Assembly: GCA_021775805.1 (NCBI GenBank)
Contig: JAJFHD010000024.1
Span: forward strand, 1 to 64,000
Direction: 5' to 3'
Source: Alphaproteobacteria bacterium
GTDB lineage: Bacteria > Pseudomonadota > Alphaproteobacteria > Rhizobiales > JAJFHC01
DNA: 64,000 bases
Part shown: positions 40,631 through 50,126 of the stretch, piece by piece
How the letters are laid out: the number at the start of each line of letters is the position of its first letter
Position numbering within the stretch: the first letter of the stretch is position 1
Translations under genes and position numbers: made by a program
Notes under the pieces: model-generated
What the model saw: the letters and a program-made list of their open reading frames with translations, nothing else
Database searches by the model: none
What the model was told of the DNA's origin: nothing

Positions 40631-42679
40631 CTACAGTGTCCGGCATAACCTCAGTGCATCGAGCATGGCGGTATGGACGTTCCGGCTGGTGACCGCGTCG
40701 CCGATGCGGTAGAGCTCGAAGGCGCCGTCCGGGTTGACCGGCTCAGGTTGCGGCCTGCCTTCCAGAAGCGCGCCTAGGTCGGTTACGCCCTTGTTCTTTG
40801 CCATGGCTCTCAGGCCGTCGAAAGTTTCGGTCGCAGGGACGGTGCCGTGCTCGACAACGATCATGCTGGCGTCACGCTCGATCGTTTCGCCGGAAGATTC
40901 GTTGACGAACAAGCCGGTGAGACGGTTGCCATTGCGTTCGATCCTTTGAAGCCGGAGGTCGGGCGTGACCGGAACTTTCAAGTCATAGAGGCGCTTCTTC
41001 CACAAGGTGCGTTCGGCGTAAGCCATTTCGGCAGCGAGCCGGTCGTCGAGGCATATCAGAGAGACGTTGCGGCCAGCCATGGCGAACCGTTCCGCACACG
41101 ACGGGGCGGGGTGCCTGCCTGTGCCGTCATAAACAATAATGTCGTCATCTGCCGGGACAGAGTTCGTCAGGGCGTCCCAGACGCTGGTGCAATGCTCGGT
41201 GCCGTCAAGCCAGTCAAGATCCGGAGTGCCGCCGGTGGCAACGATGATGATCTCGGGATTGAGTGCGGTTACATCGGACGGTTCGGCATAGGTGTTGAGC
41301 CTGATGTCGACACCCAGACGATCAAGCTCGCCCACCCGCCAGTCGACGATGCCGATGACGTCGCCGCGCCAGCTCGCCTGTGTCGCCATGCGCAACTGGC
41401 CGCCGGGTTCACTGGCGGCTTCCAGGACAGTTACATCATGGCCGCGTTCAGCGCACAGTCGGGCGGCTTCAAGACCCGCGGGCCCGCCGCCCACGATGAC
41501 TATTTCGCGCGACGTCGGGGCTTTCTCCACCTTGTGGGCAAACACCGTTTCCCGGCCGGTTGCCGGGTTGTGGATGCAGCTGGGACGAGCCTCGCTCATG
41601 CAATGGGTGGCGCCGACGCAGGGGCGGATGCGATCCTCGTGGCCGGCGGTCAGTTTCGACACAATATGAGGGTCTGCAATATGCGCCCGGGTCATGGCGA
41701 CCATATCGAGGAGCCCCTCGGAAATCGCGTAACGGGCCGTGGCGACGTCGGCAATCCGGGCGGCGTGAAACACCGGCAGGCCGACTTCCCTTTTGAACGC
41801 TGCGGCATTGGCCAGCCACGGCGCCATGGGTGACGCCATGCCCGGCATGTTGTCGACCGCGAGCGCAACTTCGGTATCCATCCGGCCATAGACGGCGTTG
41901 AAGAAATCGATGGTGCCGGAACGTTCAAAAATGCCGGCAATCTCGACACAATCGTCGAATGTCAGGCCGCCCTTCATGCCTTCGTCGACGACATAGCGAA
42001 AGCCGACAACGAAGTCGTCGCCAACCCGCCTGCGGATCTCATCGTAGACCATCAGCCCGAAGCGGCAGCGGTTTTCAACCGACCCGCCGTAGCCGTCGGT
42101 GCGCCGGTTGGTTGATGGTGACAGAAACTGGCCGATCAGATGACCGCCGGCCAGGGTCTCGATGCCGTCGAGACCGCCTTCTTTGCAACGCATGGCGGCG
42201 TCACCGAAGTCCCTGATCACACGCTCGATATCGTTCTCGTCCATGGCGCGTGCGAAGCTGCGGTGGAGTGTTTCGCGCGACGCGGAGGGTGCAATGGTGG
42301 GCAACCAGTTGTCTTTGTAGGATTCACCGCGCCGGCCGAGATGGGTGATCTGGCACATCAAAGCGGCGCCCTGAGTGTGGACGCGCTCGGAGAATTTCTG
42401 GAAATGCGGAATGATCTCGTCACTGCCGACATTGAGCTGCTGAAAAATGTTGGGCGAGTCCGGGGAGACATTGCTGGAGCCGCCGAACATCGTCAGCGCC
42501 AGTCCGCCCCTGGCTTTCTCCTCGTGATAACTCTGGTAGCGGTCTTTCGGCAGGCCGCCTTCTTCGAGGCCGCAGGCGTGGCTTGTGCTCATGACGCGGT
42601 TGCGGAGAACCAGTTTTCTGATTTTCAGGGGTTGCAGGAGAGGGTCGACGGGCATCGTGGTGTCGTGCTCTGTAGTCAT
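40631..42679 (-). CDS. TMADH-family flavin/FeS demethylase-like oxidoreductase
   Basis: 682 residues from the ATG at 42679 (MTTEHDTTMPVDPLL); the ATG at 42655 is also possible. An N-terminal FMN old-yellow-enzyme barrel (LLQPLKIRKLVLRNRVMSTSHACGL, THLGRRGES, DGIETLAGGHLIGQFLSPSTNRRTDGYGGS) is followed by the 4Fe-4S segment RPCVGATHCMSEARPSCIHN and an NAD(P)/FAD domain (IVIVGGGPAGLEAARLCAERGHDVTVLEA). This layout is that of trimethylamine dehydrogenase, N-methylproline (stachydrine) demethylase and dienoyl-CoA reductase. It converges on the HcnB-like gene with 5 bp between, and its ATG lies just beyond a terminator of the ABC operon. Confidence 0.88.
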   Translation of the reverse strand: MTTEHDTTMPVDPLLQPLKIRKLVLRNRVMSTSHACGLEEGGLPKDRYQSYHEEKARGGLALTMFGGSSNVSPDSPNIFQQLNVGSDEIIPHFQKFSERVHTQGAALMCQITHLGRRGESYKDNWLPTIAPSASRETLHRSFARAMDENDIERVIRDFGDAAMRCKEGGLDGIETLAGGHLIGQFLSPSTNRRTDGYGGSVENRCRFGLMVYDEIRRRVGDDFVVGFRYVVDEGMKGGLTFDDCVEIAGIFERSGTIDFFNAVYGRMDTEVALAVDNMPGMASPMAPWLANAAAFKREVGLPVFHAARIADVATARYAISEGLLDMVAMTRAHIADPHIVSKLTAGHEDRIRPCVGATHCMSEARPSCIHNPATGRETVFAHKVEKAPTSREIVIVGGGPAGLEAARLCAERGHDVTVLEAASEPGGQLRMATQASWRGDVIGIVDWRVGELDRLGVDIRLNTYAEPSDVTALNPEIIIVATGGTPDLDWLDGTEHCTSVWDALTNSVPADDDIIVYDGTGRHPAPSCAERFAMAGRNVSLICLDDRLAAEMAYAERTLWKKRLYDLKVPVTPDLRLQRIERNGNRLTGLFVNESSGETIERDASMIVVEHGTVPATETFDGLRAMAKNKGVTDLGALLEGRPQPEPVNPDGAFELYRIGDAVTSRNVHTAMLDALRLCRTL

Positions 42680-42743
42680 ATTGGGCTCATGGTCTTGGCG
42701 ATTGGCAAGTCGGTGAGTGTGGACCGGAGTGACGGCATGGGAA

Positions 42744-42777
42744 AACAAAAAAACCCCGAGGGATGTGCCTCGGGGTT
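42744..42777 (-). terminator. Rho-independent terminator of the ABC operon
   Basis: A 10-bp stem AACCCCGAGG/CCTCGGGGTT with loop GATGTG and, on the minus strand, a run of T after the stem (42744-42753). It lies 23 bp past the stop of the ATP-binding gene. Confidence 0.85.
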
Positions 42778-42799
42778 GATCGATGTTTCTCAGTCTGGG

Positions 42800-44692
42800 T
42801 CAAACCGGCACTGCCTTGGGATCGTCCTCGGCTGGAATCCTATCAAATTCATGCAGTATCTTCTGCGGTTTCGCCTCAGTTTCGGCGACCTCGTCCAGAG
42901 ACAGATGGCACGCGATCTCGTGACCCGGCCGGTCCTGCCTGATGGGTGGCACTCTAACATCGCAGGTGCCGTCAATCGCCACGGGGCAACGGTTGAAGAA
43001 CGGGCATCCGACGGCGGTAATTTCTACGGCCCGGGCGATGCCAGCTGCCGCCTCCTGGGTTTTCATGGTGTCTTCAAGCCAGCCGATACGCATTTCCGGT
43101 ACGGACGTGATCAGAAGGCGGGTGTAAGGGTGATAGGGCGGCGACAGGACAGTATCGACAGGCCCTTGTTCGACCACCCGTCCGGCGTAGAGCACGACGA
43201 TCTCATCAGCAAACGATGCCACAGTGGACAGGTCGTGGCTGATGAAAACGAACGAAACGCCCAGATTGCTGCGCAAACCTTTGAGCAGTTCAATGACGTT
43301 GGCGCCAACGATGGTATCGAGTGCAGAGGTTACCTCATCACAAAGCAGGACTTCCGGGTCTGCCGCCAAGGCGCGCGCCAGATTGACCCTTTGCTTCTGA
43401 CCGCCGGAAAGCTCCTGCGGGAACCGGTTCTCGAACTCCTGTGGCAGTTCCACCAGCTTCATGAGTTCCAGAACCTCGCGACGCCTGTCATCGCCCCTGA
43501 GGCCACGGTAGAATGTCATCGGACGGGCGAGGATTTCGCCGATCGTCTGCTTGGGATTCAACGCCGTGTCCGCCATCTGGAAGACGAACTGGACCTTGCG
43601 CAGTTCGTCGCGCGAGCGGTTCTTCAGGTCGGGCTCGAGGTTCTGTCCGTCGAGGATGACGTCGCCCCGGGCGGCCGGCAAGAGACCGGCCATGACCCGG
43701 GCCAGGGTGGACTTGCCGCAACCCGATTCGCCGATCACACCGACCACGTGGCCGTTCTGGATGGACACGTTGATGTCACGCAGCACAGGGACCGTGGGTT
43801 CGCCGTCGACGATGGCGCCATACCCGGCGGTCAGGTCCTTGACCTGGAGTGCCGGTATCACCTTGTGATGCTCGCCGCTCAGTTCATCTCCCTGGCCGGC
43901 AGCAGGCGTCGGCCTGACAGCCGCCATCAGCCGCTGGGTGTAGGGATGGGAGGCATGGTTGACGATCTGGTCGGCGCTGCCCATCTCCTGGATCTCGCCG
44001 CTGTAAAGCACGACGATCTTGTCGGCGACCTGAGCGACAACCGCCAGATCGTGAGTGACGTAGATGGCTGCGGAGCCTTCCTCGCTGATGACCTTCTTGA
44101 ACGCCTTGAGGACCTCGATCTGCGTCGTCACGTCGAGCGCGGTTGTCGGTTCGTCCAGGACAAGCAGGTCCGGTTTGCCGCACAAAGCCATTGCCGCCAT
44201 CAGCCGTTGCAACTGGCCTCCGGACACCTGGTGGGGGTACCGGCCTCCCAGCCTGTCCGGATCAGGGAGTTCCAGCGCCCGATAGAGCGACTCCGCCCGT
44301 TCCGTCGCCTGTTCCTGGTTGAGGATGCCGTGGAGCACCGAGGACTCGGTGACCTGTTCGCCGATCTTGATGGCCGGGTTGAACGTGGCGGCAGCACTTT
44401 GTGCCAGGTACGCAACCTGACGTCCGCGCATGTCACGGGCCTCATCGGACGTCATTTTGAGCACATCCTTGCCGTTGAGCAAAACCTCGCCGCCGGCGAA
44501 CTCGAGGCCAGGCTTGCAGTAGGCGAGCGACGACAGCGAGATTGTCGTCTTGCCCGAACCGGATTCGCCGATCAGAGCGACCACCTCGCCGGGATTGATG
44601 TCGAACGTAACGCCCTTGACGATGGGTATTGGAGTGCCGTCGTCCTTACGGGCCTGAATTTTGAGGTCGTTGACTTCCAGGAGCTTGCTCAT
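42800..44692 (-). CDS. Fused dual ATPase of a peptide/nickel-type ABC importer
   Basis: 630 residues comprising two ABC ATPase domains (DppD and DppF type joined). Half 1: Walker A GESGSGKTT, signature VSGGQLQRLMAAMALC and Walker B LLVLDEPTTALD. Half 2: Walker A GESGCGKST, signature LSGGQKQRVNLARAL and Walker B VLLCDEVTSALD. A C-terminal oligopeptide-ABC tail has CPFFNRCPVAIDGTCDV. It energises uptake through the two permeases encoded just upstream; the stop of the permease gene and this start share position 44692. Confidence 0.92.
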   Translation of the reverse strand: MSKLLEVNDLKIQARKDDGTPIPIVKGVTFDINPGEVVALIGESGSGKTTISLSSLAYCKPGLEFAGGEVLLNGKDVLKMTSDEARDMRGRQVAYLAQSAAATFNPAIKIGEQVTESSVLHGILNQEQATERAESLYRALELPDPDRLGGRYPHQVSGGQLQRLMAAMALCGKPDLLVLDEPTTALDVTTQIEVLKAFKKVISEEGSAAIYVTHDLAVVAQVADKIVVLYSGEIQEMGSADQIVNHASHPYTQRLMAAVRPTPAAGQGDELSGEHHKVIPALQVKDLTAGYGAIVDGEPTVPVLRDINVSIQNGHVVGVIGESGCGKSTLARVMAGLLPAARGDVILDGQNLEPDLKNRSRDELRKVQFVFQMADTALNPKQTIGEILARPMTFYRGLRGDDRRREVLELMKLVELPQEFENRFPQELSGGQKQRVNLARALAADPEVLLCDEVTSALDTIVGANVIELLKGLRSNLGVSFVFISHDLSTVASFADEIVVLYAGRVVEQGPVDTVLSPPYHPYTRLLITSVPEMRIGWLEDTMKTQEAAAGIARAVEITAVGCPFFNRCPVAIDGTCDVRVPPIRQDRPGHEIACHLSLDEVAETEAKPQKILHEFDRIPAEDDPKAVPV

Positions 44693-45666
44693 CAGACCAT
44701 CTTCTTTGCTAGGCTGCCGCCGGCTTGGGCGGAAATGTCATCGACGATCAGGTTGATGGATATGGTGAGCAAGGCAATGGCGAAGGCCGGTGCGAGGGAC
44801 GCAATGGCGCCGCCGCCAAGTCCGTTACCCAGACCTGAAAGGTTTTCACGGACCATGCTGCCCCAGTCCGATGTCGGCGGTTGAACGCCAAGCCCCAAAA
44901 AGCTCAGGCTTGAGATGAACAAAATGACAAACACGAGGCGAAGCCCGAAGTCCGTGGCGAGAGGCATGGCGGCGTTCGGCAGGACCTCCCGCGTGATGAT
45001 CCACCACAGACCTTCTCCCCGGGCACGGGCGGCTTCGACAAAATCCTGAACCATAATGTCCTGGCCCAGCGCCCGCGCAATTCGGAACACGCTTGCCGCA
45101 TAGATCAAGCCCGCAAGAAATATCAGGAGAGGTATGGACGAACCAAAGGCTGCAATGAAGATCAATCCCAACATGAGATTTGGAAAGGACAACACGGCGT
45201 CAACAAACCGACTGAGCACAGTATCGATCCAACCCCTGGCAACGGCTGCGGCTATGCCCAATGTAATACCGAAGAAATAGGCGAGCAGGGTGGCGACAAA
45301 GGAGATGCCGATCGTGGTGCGTGCGCCCCAGATGATGCGCGAGAGGACATCCCGGCCCAGATAATCGGTGCCAAGCCAGACCTGGGCGTTTGGTGTCAGG
45401 AAACTGGGATCGTCATAGAATTCGCCCGCTAGATTCTCTTCGATGAACTCTGATTCACTGAAAGGGGAAATGTAGGGGCCGATGAAGGCGACGACGACCC
45501 ACAGGACGACGATTGCGGTCGCGATCTTGCCGGTCATCGACAGCTTCATTTTCGCCTTTGGCGGCGCGTCGGGCAGTTCGTCGTATATGGTTTTCCCCGG
45601 CGTGGCGGCGGTCGCTGCGGCTGCCTGAGGGGCTGCGGATTGTGTGGTGTTGTCTTCGTTTGTCAT
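44692..45666 (-). CDS. ABC transporter permease, DppC-type
   Basis: 324 residues, six TM segments, with a long hydrophilic N-terminus. The BPD_transp_1 motif is EAARARGEGLWWIITREVLPNAAMPL (EAA...G...). The subunit has the DppC-like extracytoplasmic loop with VWLGTDYLGRDVLSRIIWGAR. It overlaps the DppB gene at its start by 4 bp and the ATPase gene at its stop. Confidence 0.92.
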   Translation of the reverse strand: MTNEDNTTQSAAPQAAAATAATPGKTIYDELPDAPPKAKMKLSMTGKIATAIVVLWVVVAFIGPYISPFSESEFIEENLAGEFYDDPSFLTPNAQVWLGTDYLGRDVLSRIIWGARTTIGISFVATLLAYFFGITLGIAAAVARGWIDTVLSRFVDAVLSFPNLMLGLIFIAAFGSSIPLLIFLAGLIYAASVFRIARALGQDIMVQDFVEAARARGEGLWWIITREVLPNAAMPLATDFGLRLVFVILFISSLSFLGLGVQPPTSDWGSMVRENLSGLGNGLGGGAIASLAPAFAIALLTISINLIVDDISAQAGGSLAKKMV

Positions 45667-46610
45667 TTCGGATGCCTCAGACGGGGATTGGACACGATGG
45701 ATGCAATGTCTGCGATCAGGATCAGGACGACATAGGTCGAACAGAAGATCATGCCGCAGGCCTGTACCAGGGCCATATCCCTGGTCTGCACGCCGTCAAC
45801 CATCAGTTTTGCCAGGCCGGGATAGGCGAAAATGGTTTCAATGACCACGACACCGCCCACGAGATAAGCAAGGTTCAGGGCGATCACGTTGACGATTGGC
45901 CCGATCGCGTTGAACAGCGCATGGCGCAGGATAATGCGACGCCTCGGTACGCCCTTCAGAATGGCCATTTCGATGTAGGGCGAGCTCATGACGTTCAGAA
46001 CCCCGGCACGTGTCATGCGGATCATCTGAGCGGAAATCACGATCACCAGCGTTGCAATCGGCAGTGCCAGAACATGCAGGGATTTCCAGAACCCTTCCGT
46101 GCCGCTGAGGTAGGAAACAGCGGGAACGATGCCCAACCAAACGCCGAGTATCAGGATCAGAACGATCGCCAGGAGAAAATCTGGTACCGCGATCAGACCA
46201 AGCGTTGCCGACGTGACAATGCGGTCGATCCCTTGGCCCGGATACATCGCGGCCAGCAGGCCGATGGAGACTGAAAGGGGGATGGATATCAAAGACACGA
46301 TTCCGGTCATGAAGATCGTGTTGCCGATTCGGTTGCCAATCAGACTCTGAATGGTCGCGCCGCCGGCTGCCGAGATGCCCAGTTCGCCGGTCATGATATT
46401 GCCGATCCAGATGAAGTACTGGATGATTGCGGGTTGATCCAGGCCCATTTCTTTTCGAAGTGCAGCCAGGGTTTCCGGCGTCGCCGTCTGGCCAAGCCTG
46501 ATCTGTGCTGCGTCGCCGGGAAGAATCTGGCACGCAAAAAATATCAGAATGGAAACCACCCAGATTAGGACGATCCCGATACCGACGCGACGAAGTACCA
46601 ACGACCACAT
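45663..46610 (-). CDS. ABC transporter permease, DppB-type
   Basis: 315 residues from the ATG at 46610; GAGGAGGGG upstream decides against the frame opening at 46682. DppB landmarks: LVLRRVGIGIVLIWVVSILIFF at the N-terminus, LPGDAAQIRLGQTATPETLAALRKEMGLDQP, and the EAA-like loop YIEMAILKGVPRRRIILRHALFNAIGPI. It follows the solute-binding-protein gene after a hairpin (46706-46729), so permease expression is probably lower than that of the binding protein. Confidence 0.92.
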   Translation of the reverse strand: MWSLVLRRVGIGIVLIWVVSILIFFACQILPGDAAQIRLGQTATPETLAALRKEMGLDQPAIIQYFIWIGNIMTGELGISAAGGATIQSLIGNRIGNTIFMTGIVSLISIPLSVSIGLLAAMYPGQGIDRIVTSATLGLIAVPDFLLAIVLILILGVWLGIVPAVSYLSGTEGFWKSLHVLALPIATLVIVISAQMIRMTRAGVLNVMSSPYIEMAILKGVPRRRIILRHALFNAIGPIVNVIALNLAYLVGGVVVIETIFAYPGLAKLMVDGVQTRDMALVQACGMIFCSTYVVLILIADIASIVSNPRLRHPK

Positions 46611-46700
46611 GGCGAATTTCCCCTCCTCGAGATTCTGAATGCCCGTTGCTATTTTTATTGTTTGCCGCTTGCGGCAGCGCAATCAGACAACGCCTTAAAA

Positions 46701-46729
46701 ACAAACCCCAGCGCGATTATGCGCTGGGG
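46701..46729 (-). terminator. Intercistronic terminator/attenuator after the binding-protein gene
   Basis: A 9-bp stem CCCCAGCGC/GCGCTGGGG with loop GATTAT, followed on the minus strand by TTTGTTTTTAAGG. It lies between the solute-binding-protein stop (46751) and the permease start (46610). Partial read-through would give excess binding protein, as in many ABC operons. Confidence 0.75.
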
Positions 46730-46750
46730 CTGTGTTCTTGTATGAGTCGA

Positions 46751-48394
46751 TCAGGAGTCGATCCAGATCCACTCGGGCCATTCCATGCCGCCGAAGGCCG
46801 CAATCGGCACCCTCGGGAAACCCTTCACATTGGAGGCCTTGGCATCGACATAGGCGCGGTGCGTCGAGACCAGCGTGCCGGCGCCTGCAGAAATGAGCTT
46901 CTGCATTTCGCAGTTCATCTCATAACGCTTCTTGGGATCAAGTTCGGCACGGGCTCCGGCGAGCAGCGAATCAAACCGCTCACTCTTCCAGGCCGACTCA
47001 TTCCACGGCGCATCGCTCTTGTAGGCGAGTGTCATCATGATGTTGGCGCTTGGACGCATGTTCCATGACGAGACATGCATAGGCGTCTTGAGCCAGACAG
47101 CACCCCAATAACCGTCGTTCGGCACTTTGTTGATCTGCAACTCGAAGCCAACCTTGGCGCATTCACGCTGCAGCATGAGGCAGATATCGGTAAGGCCAGG
47201 ACCCACTTCGGCCACATCAAGCTTGGCGGACGTGATGCCCGACTTCTTGAGGTGGTGCTTGGCCTTGTCCGGATCATAGGCGCGGATTTCCTGCTCTTTG
47301 CAGTATGCCGCACCATAAGCCGGTCCGATCGGATGGTCGTTGCCGATATCGCCAATACCCTTCTGAACCACCTTAAGCACGCGATCGCGGCGCTGCAGGT
47401 ACTTCAGACCTTCGATGAAGTCCGGGTTGTTGCCGGGTGCTGTGTCCATACGGGCAATGATGTCCATATAGGCGCCCGATGGCACGGCAAACACTTCAAC
47501 GCCGTCGGCGGCCTCGACCTGAGGTACGGCCTTCGGGTCGCAGTTACCCATCATCTGGATATCGCCGGAGATCAGGGCGTTGACGCGGGCGACACCATCG
47601 GTGATGGCGAAAACCTCGATCTCGTCGATATAGGGACGACCCTCGTTCCAGTAATTGTCGTTGCGGGTATGAACCGAGCGCACACCTGGCTTGAATTCAC
47701 CGAGCTTGTAGGGGCCGGTACCGACCGGCAGCGAGAAGTCGGTCGTGCCGTTCTTGAGGATCTTGAAGTGGAATGTGCCCAGAATGATCGGAATTTCCGC
47801 ATTCGGGGCGCTCAGGACGGCGCGCACGGTGTGGGCATCGTCCTTGACCCATTCCTTGATGTCGCCGACCAGAACCTTGGCCTTGGATGTGGACTTCTCG
47901 CCCAGGTGACGGTTCATGGAATAGATCACGTCATCGGCGGAAAACTTCGAGCCGTCATGCCATTCGACATCCTTGCGCAGCTTGAAAGTCCATTCGGTGG
48001 CGTCTGCATTGGCTTCAAAGGATTCAGCCAGCTCAGGTCCAGCCGTCAGGTCTTCTGCGAGCCGGCACAGGTTGTTGTAGGTCAGGCGTCCGCGTCCATA
48101 ATCGATCGACGATGTGAACAGGACGGGATCAAGCGTGTCGGATGGCCCGTGAAGGTCCCATGCAAAACGAAGCTTGCCGCCTCTTTTTGGCGTCATGGCA
48201 ATGGCGTCGGAAGCTGCCGTGACGATCGAGCCGGCGGCGGCGATGGTGACGCCGGCGCCCATAAGCATACCCATCACATCGCGCCGCGTGGCGCCTTTGT
48301 TCAGGGCCCTGCGGATCAGATATTTGTCGTCGACGCTGAGGCTGTCATAGCCCACGTCACCGACAACAAGACCCTGGGTTTTTTTTTTAGTCAT
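46751..48394 (-). CDS. ABC solute-binding protein, family 5 (peptide/nickel type), Tat-like signal
   Basis: 547 residues. The N-terminus has TRRDVMGMLMGAGVTIAAAGSIVTAASD, a twin-arginine-like signal, after a 37-residue extension. The SBP_bac_5 body includes GGKLRFAWDLHGPSDTLDP, WTFKLRKDVEWHDGSKFSADDVIYSMNR, GTGPYKLGEFKPGVR and DTAPGNNPDFIEGLKYLQRRD. Together with two permeases and the fused ATPase it makes a complete importer for oligopeptides, or a related substrate. The linked aminotransferase and FAD/FeS enzymes suggest an amino-acid-like cargo. Confidence 0.9.
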   Translation of the reverse strand: MTKKKTQGLVVGDVGYDSLSVDDKYLIRRALNKGATRRDVMGMLMGAGVTIAAAGSIVTAASDAIAMTPKRGGKLRFAWDLHGPSDTLDPVLFTSSIDYGRGRLTYNNLCRLAEDLTAGPELAESFEANADATEWTFKLRKDVEWHDGSKFSADDVIYSMNRHLGEKSTSKAKVLVGDIKEWVKDDAHTVRAVLSAPNAEIPIILGTFHFKILKNGTTDFSLPVGTGPYKLGEFKPGVRSVHTRNDNYWNEGRPYIDEIEVFAITDGVARVNALISGDIQMMGNCDPKAVPQVEAADGVEVFAVPSGAYMDIIARMDTAPGNNPDFIEGLKYLQRRDRVLKVVQKGIGDIGNDHPIGPAYGAAYCKEQEIRAYDPDKAKHHLKKSGITSAKLDVAEVGPGLTDICLMLQRECAKVGFELQINKVPNDGYWGAVWLKTPMHVSSWNMRPSANIMMTLAYKSDAPWNESAWKSERFDSLLAGARAELDPKKRYEMNCEMQKLISAGAGTLVSTHRAYVDAKASNVKGFPRVPIAAFGGMEWPEWIWIDS

Positions 48395-48575
48395 AGTCCC
48401 TCCCGTGAGACGTTGGTTTCAAAGCGATTAGTCCATCTGCAGATCCTTCTTCGGGATCGTGCGAGATCTTTGGTGCCGTAGCATTGCATAACCGCAAGAA
48501 GGGTGTAAATCCCTTCACGTTGCTTCAGGCGGTCAACACTGCCAGAATTCTGCGTTACTTTAATTCATCGACTGT

Positions 48576-49973
48576 TCAAATTTTTTTCAACATGCGCAGG
48601 CTTTCGCGGAAGGCATCGACACAATCGGCAATGTCGCCGGACTCATGAACCGCCGAAAGCAGGCCGCCGGGCCAGCCCGAGATGTCGACACCGTTGGCCA
48701 ACAGGGCCAAGCGCAATTGCCGCACATTTTCGGCATTTTTGGTCTGCAATTGCTCGCGGGACATGCTTATGGGATCAAACTTGTGTCGGTCAAAATCGGT
48801 CTCGTCGGGGTTCATGTAGAGGTGAAACGTCGAACATTGACCGTAGGCGACCCACGGGACGTCTTCCTGTTCCAGGACCGTATTCCAGCCCTCGATCAGG
48901 GCTGTGGCGCTGGCTGCGGCTTTGGCGCAAGCATCAGTAGATTTTATGATTTCCAGGGCTGCTATGCCAGCACAGGCCGAGACCGGATTGGCGTTGAACG
49001 TGCCCGGGTGAACCATCTTTTCCTTGCCATTCTCCCGCATCCTGTCGAAATCAAGCCGTGCCAGAATGTCCTCGCGTCCGGCTACTGCGCCACCGGGCAT
49101 GCCGCCGGCCAGGATCTTGGCAAAGGCCGTCAGGTCGGGCATGACGCCGGTCAGTTCCTGAACACCGCCGGGAGCTGCCCGAAATCCGGTGATGACTTCG
49201 TCGAATATCAGGACAACGCCGTGACGGGTCGACAGTTCACGCAGCTTTTCATGAAATCCCGGCGCCAGCGGCACCATGCCGGTGGCCGCGCCCAGGGCCT
49301 CGACGACCACCGCCGCCAAGTCTCTTTCAGACGAAAAAACCTCGTCGAGGGCTGCAAAGTCGTTGACGTCGAGCAATATGCTGTTGCCTGCGACAGTGTC
49401 GGGAACGCCGACCGGTGCGGAACCGTCAAAATGGGAGGAATAGCCCATGGCGGCATCGTCATGCCAGCCGTGGAAATGACCCTTGAAACGCAGGATCCGG
49501 CTTTTTCCGGTGAACGCGCGGGCAAGGCGGATGGCCATGGAGGTGGCCTCCGTGCCGGACGACGTGAAGCGCACCCGTTCAGCGCACGGCACCATTTCCT
49601 TGACCAGTTCGGCCCAGCGAATTTCGTGGGCGTGGCTGGCGGCGAACTGGGTGCTGCGGTCCAGGGCTGCGTGAACTGCGGGCATGACGCCTGGATGATT
49701 GTGGCCCAGCAGCAAGGCACCGTGGCCGCCGAAAAAATCGACGTAACGGTTGCCGTCCACGTCCCATTTGTGGGCCCCTTGCGCCCGGTCGACATAAAGA
49801 CCGTAGGGCTTGAGGTAGCGGCTGTCATGGGTAACGCCGCTGGGAAAGCAGGTCGACGCTTCCTGGGCAAGACGGGCGGACCCGGGTGTCTTGGCCCGGT
49901 AGGCCAGGGAAATGGCGGTCTCGTCGGGCTGGTTGTGGCCGGGTGCGGCAACACTGCCCAGGGTTTCGCTCAT
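48576..49973 (-). CDS. Class III aminotransferase, glutamate-1-semialdehyde aminomutase-like
   Basis: 465 residues. The PLP-dependent fold-type I motifs are FPSGVTHDSRYLKPYGLYVDRAQGAHKWDVDGNRYVDFFGGHGALLLGHNHP, FTSSGTEATSMAIRLARAFTGK, RFKGHFHGWHDDAA, FDEVITGFRAAPGG, and the PLP lysine K286 in AFAKILAGGMPGGA. It is related to HemL but in a catabolic operon, so probably a 4-aminobutyrate/serine-type aminotransferase or aminomutase rather than haem synthesis. It lies between the GntR regulator and the binding-protein gene. Confidence 0.88.
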   Translation of the reverse strand: MSETLGSVAAPGHNQPDETAISLAYRAKTPGSARLAQEASTCFPSGVTHDSRYLKPYGLYVDRAQGAHKWDVDGNRYVDFFGGHGALLLGHNHPGVMPAVHAALDRSTQFAASHAHEIRWAELVKEMVPCAERVRFTSSGTEATSMAIRLARAFTGKSRILRFKGHFHGWHDDAAMGYSSHFDGSAPVGVPDTVAGNSILLDVNDFAALDEVFSSERDLAAVVVEALGAATGMVPLAPGFHEKLRELSTRHGVVLIFDEVITGFRAAPGGVQELTGVMPDLTAFAKILAGGMPGGAVAGREDILARLDFDRMRENGKEKMVHPGTFNANPVSACAGIAALEIIKSTDACAKAAASATALIEGWNTVLEQEDVPWVAYGQCSTFHLYMNPDETDFDRHKFDPISMSREQLQTKNAENVRQLRLALLANGVDISGWPGGLLSAVHESGDIADCVDAFRESLRMLKKI

Positions 49974-50126
49974 GATGGCTCCTTCGATTGGTCGATAGCC
50001 GGGGGAAACAACGCAAAGGATATTTGCACGGCACGGGAAAAATCGCGCGGCGCACGGACAATGTCCAGAAAAATCAATGGAGTCGCCTGATCCGGGTCGG
50101 ACGATCGGGCCTTGGCGCCAAGTTCC

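Noticed and set aside
42140..44884. A 914-residue open frame on the plus strand opposite the ABC ATPase
   Set aside because: It is exactly antisense to a gene with full Walker and signature motifs; its translation has no domain. High GC keeps the opposite strand open.
48576..49973. HemL (haem biosynthesis)
   Set aside because: Sequence is HemL-like, but the gene is in a catabolic transport operon with a GntR regulator; the biosynthetic role is not supported.
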